Source of the DNA: an uncultured Alphaproteobacteria bacterium
GTDB taxonomy: Bacteria; Pseudomonadota; Alphaproteobacteria; CALKHQ01
Reading direction: 5' to 3'
DNA length: 7,188 bases
Assembly: GCA_937988735.1 (NCBI GenBank)
Contig: CALKHQ010000107.1
Span: 1 to 7,188, forward strand
Below, one piece after another: positions 6,822 through 7,188 of the stretch. A model generated the notes under the pieces. The model was not told where the DNA came from, ran no database searches, and saw only the letters and a program-made list of their open reading frames with translations. Made by a program: the position numbers and the translations under genes. Position 1 is the first letter of the stretch. Each line of letters starts with the position of its first letter.

Positions 6822-7188
6822 ACTGCGGCTGGCCCTCGATCTCTAAGCGGCTAAAATCATCGACTGAGGCCCGGTCGTGACCCGTCGGTTGCGGCTGGCC
6901 CTCGATCTCTAAGCGGCTAAAATGTCCTCGTCGTCCTCGTCCGCCTCGACGGAGTTGCGGCTGGCCCTCGATCTCTAAGCGGCTAAAATCTGGAAGGCCG
7001 GGCGAAACAGGCCGTACCTGTTGCGGCTGGCCCTCGATCTCTAAGCGGCTAAAATGAGCTCCTGCTCGACCAGGTCACCGAGGCCGTTGCGGCTGGCCCT
7101 CGATCTCTAAGCGGCTAAAATCCGCGCCTCGATCACGCCCACCGAGGACGGGTTGCGGCTGGCCCTCGATCTCTAAGCGGCTAAAATC
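6822..7188 (+). CRISPR. CRISPR array, type II-C-like repeat, continues past the right edge
   Basis: There are six 36-base repeats at 6822-6857, 6888-6923, 6954-6989, 7020-7055, 7086-7121 and 7152-7187, with five spacers of exactly 30 bases. Base 7188 is the first base of a sixth spacer. Repeats begin GTTGCGGCTGG and end AGCGGCTAAAAT. Repeats 2-6 are identical, while the first differs only in its first two bases (AC for GT). The 36/30 geometry, the GTTG start and the GCTAnAAT end match the Neisseria-type II-C repeat, which is why I call II-C and a rightward crRNA direction. The terminal TAAAAT resembles a -10 box and may drive each spacer separately. There is no AT-rich leader on the left; 22 GC-rich bases separate it from the aminotransferase stop. 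No cas9, cas1, cas2 or anti-repeat/tracrRNA is visible here, so these should lie elsewhere if the system is complete. Confidence 0.97.

Noticed and set aside
6825..6852. GCGGCT occurring twice inside each CRISPR repeat as a sub-repeat
   Set aside because: A six-base duplication in GC-rich sequence without evidence of function; repeats 2-6 are uniform 36-base units.
6924..6953. Spacer 2 as a tandem repeat (GTCCTC-like units)
   Set aside because: It fits exactly as a 30-base spacer; the repeated triplets simply reflect an acidic coding stretch on the other strand of its source.

Overview
The window is very GC-rich DNA with dense, G/C-ending codons and short gaps between genes. It most resembles an alphaproteobacterium of the Rhodospirillales/Rhizobiales kind. 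This is inferred from base composition, the Gram-negative (class GN) sortase with its VIT/vWA partner, the Ib-type aspartate aminotransferase and the type II-C-like CRISPR repeat. No 16S or other marker is present, so the taxon is not fixed.

Layout, left to right. (1) 1-993, plus strand: the C-terminal part of an AGE-family sugar epimerase/isomerase whose start lies before the window. (2) 1007-2148, minus strand: a two-gene operon, transcribed leftward, of a small antibiotic-biosynthesis-monooxygenase-fold protein (1813-2148) and a secreted trypsin-like serine protease (1007-1816). The two overlap by GTGA, and a TTGACC-N16-TACGCT promoter lies upstream. (3) 2255-5219, minus strand: a Gram-negative sortase locus. 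The first gene is a VIT plus von Willebrand A surface protein with a signal peptide and a C-terminal membrane anchor. The second, four bases downstream, is its dedicated sortase. The surface-protein frame is interrupted by one in-frame TAG at 4731-4733, inside the VIT domain, and is open on both sides of it. (4) 5220-5596: a divergent intergenic region with two adjacent inverted repeats in the sortase-operon leader and a probable aminotransferase promoter in an AT-rich patch. (5) 5597-6799, plus strand: aspartate/prephenate-type aminotransferase. (6) 6822-7188: a CRISPR array of six 36-bp repeats and five 30-bp spacers that runs off the right edge. No cas gene or tracrRNA is visible inside the window.

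The genes do not form one pathway. The coherent unit is the sortase plus its target, which would be exported and processed at the inner-membrane/periplasmic face. The points most worth a second look are the single amber codon in an otherwise intact sortase target, its non-canonical sorting signal, and a CRISPR repeat that ends in a -10-like TAAAAT. The latter suggests each spacer may have its own promoter, as in Neisseria type II-C arrays.
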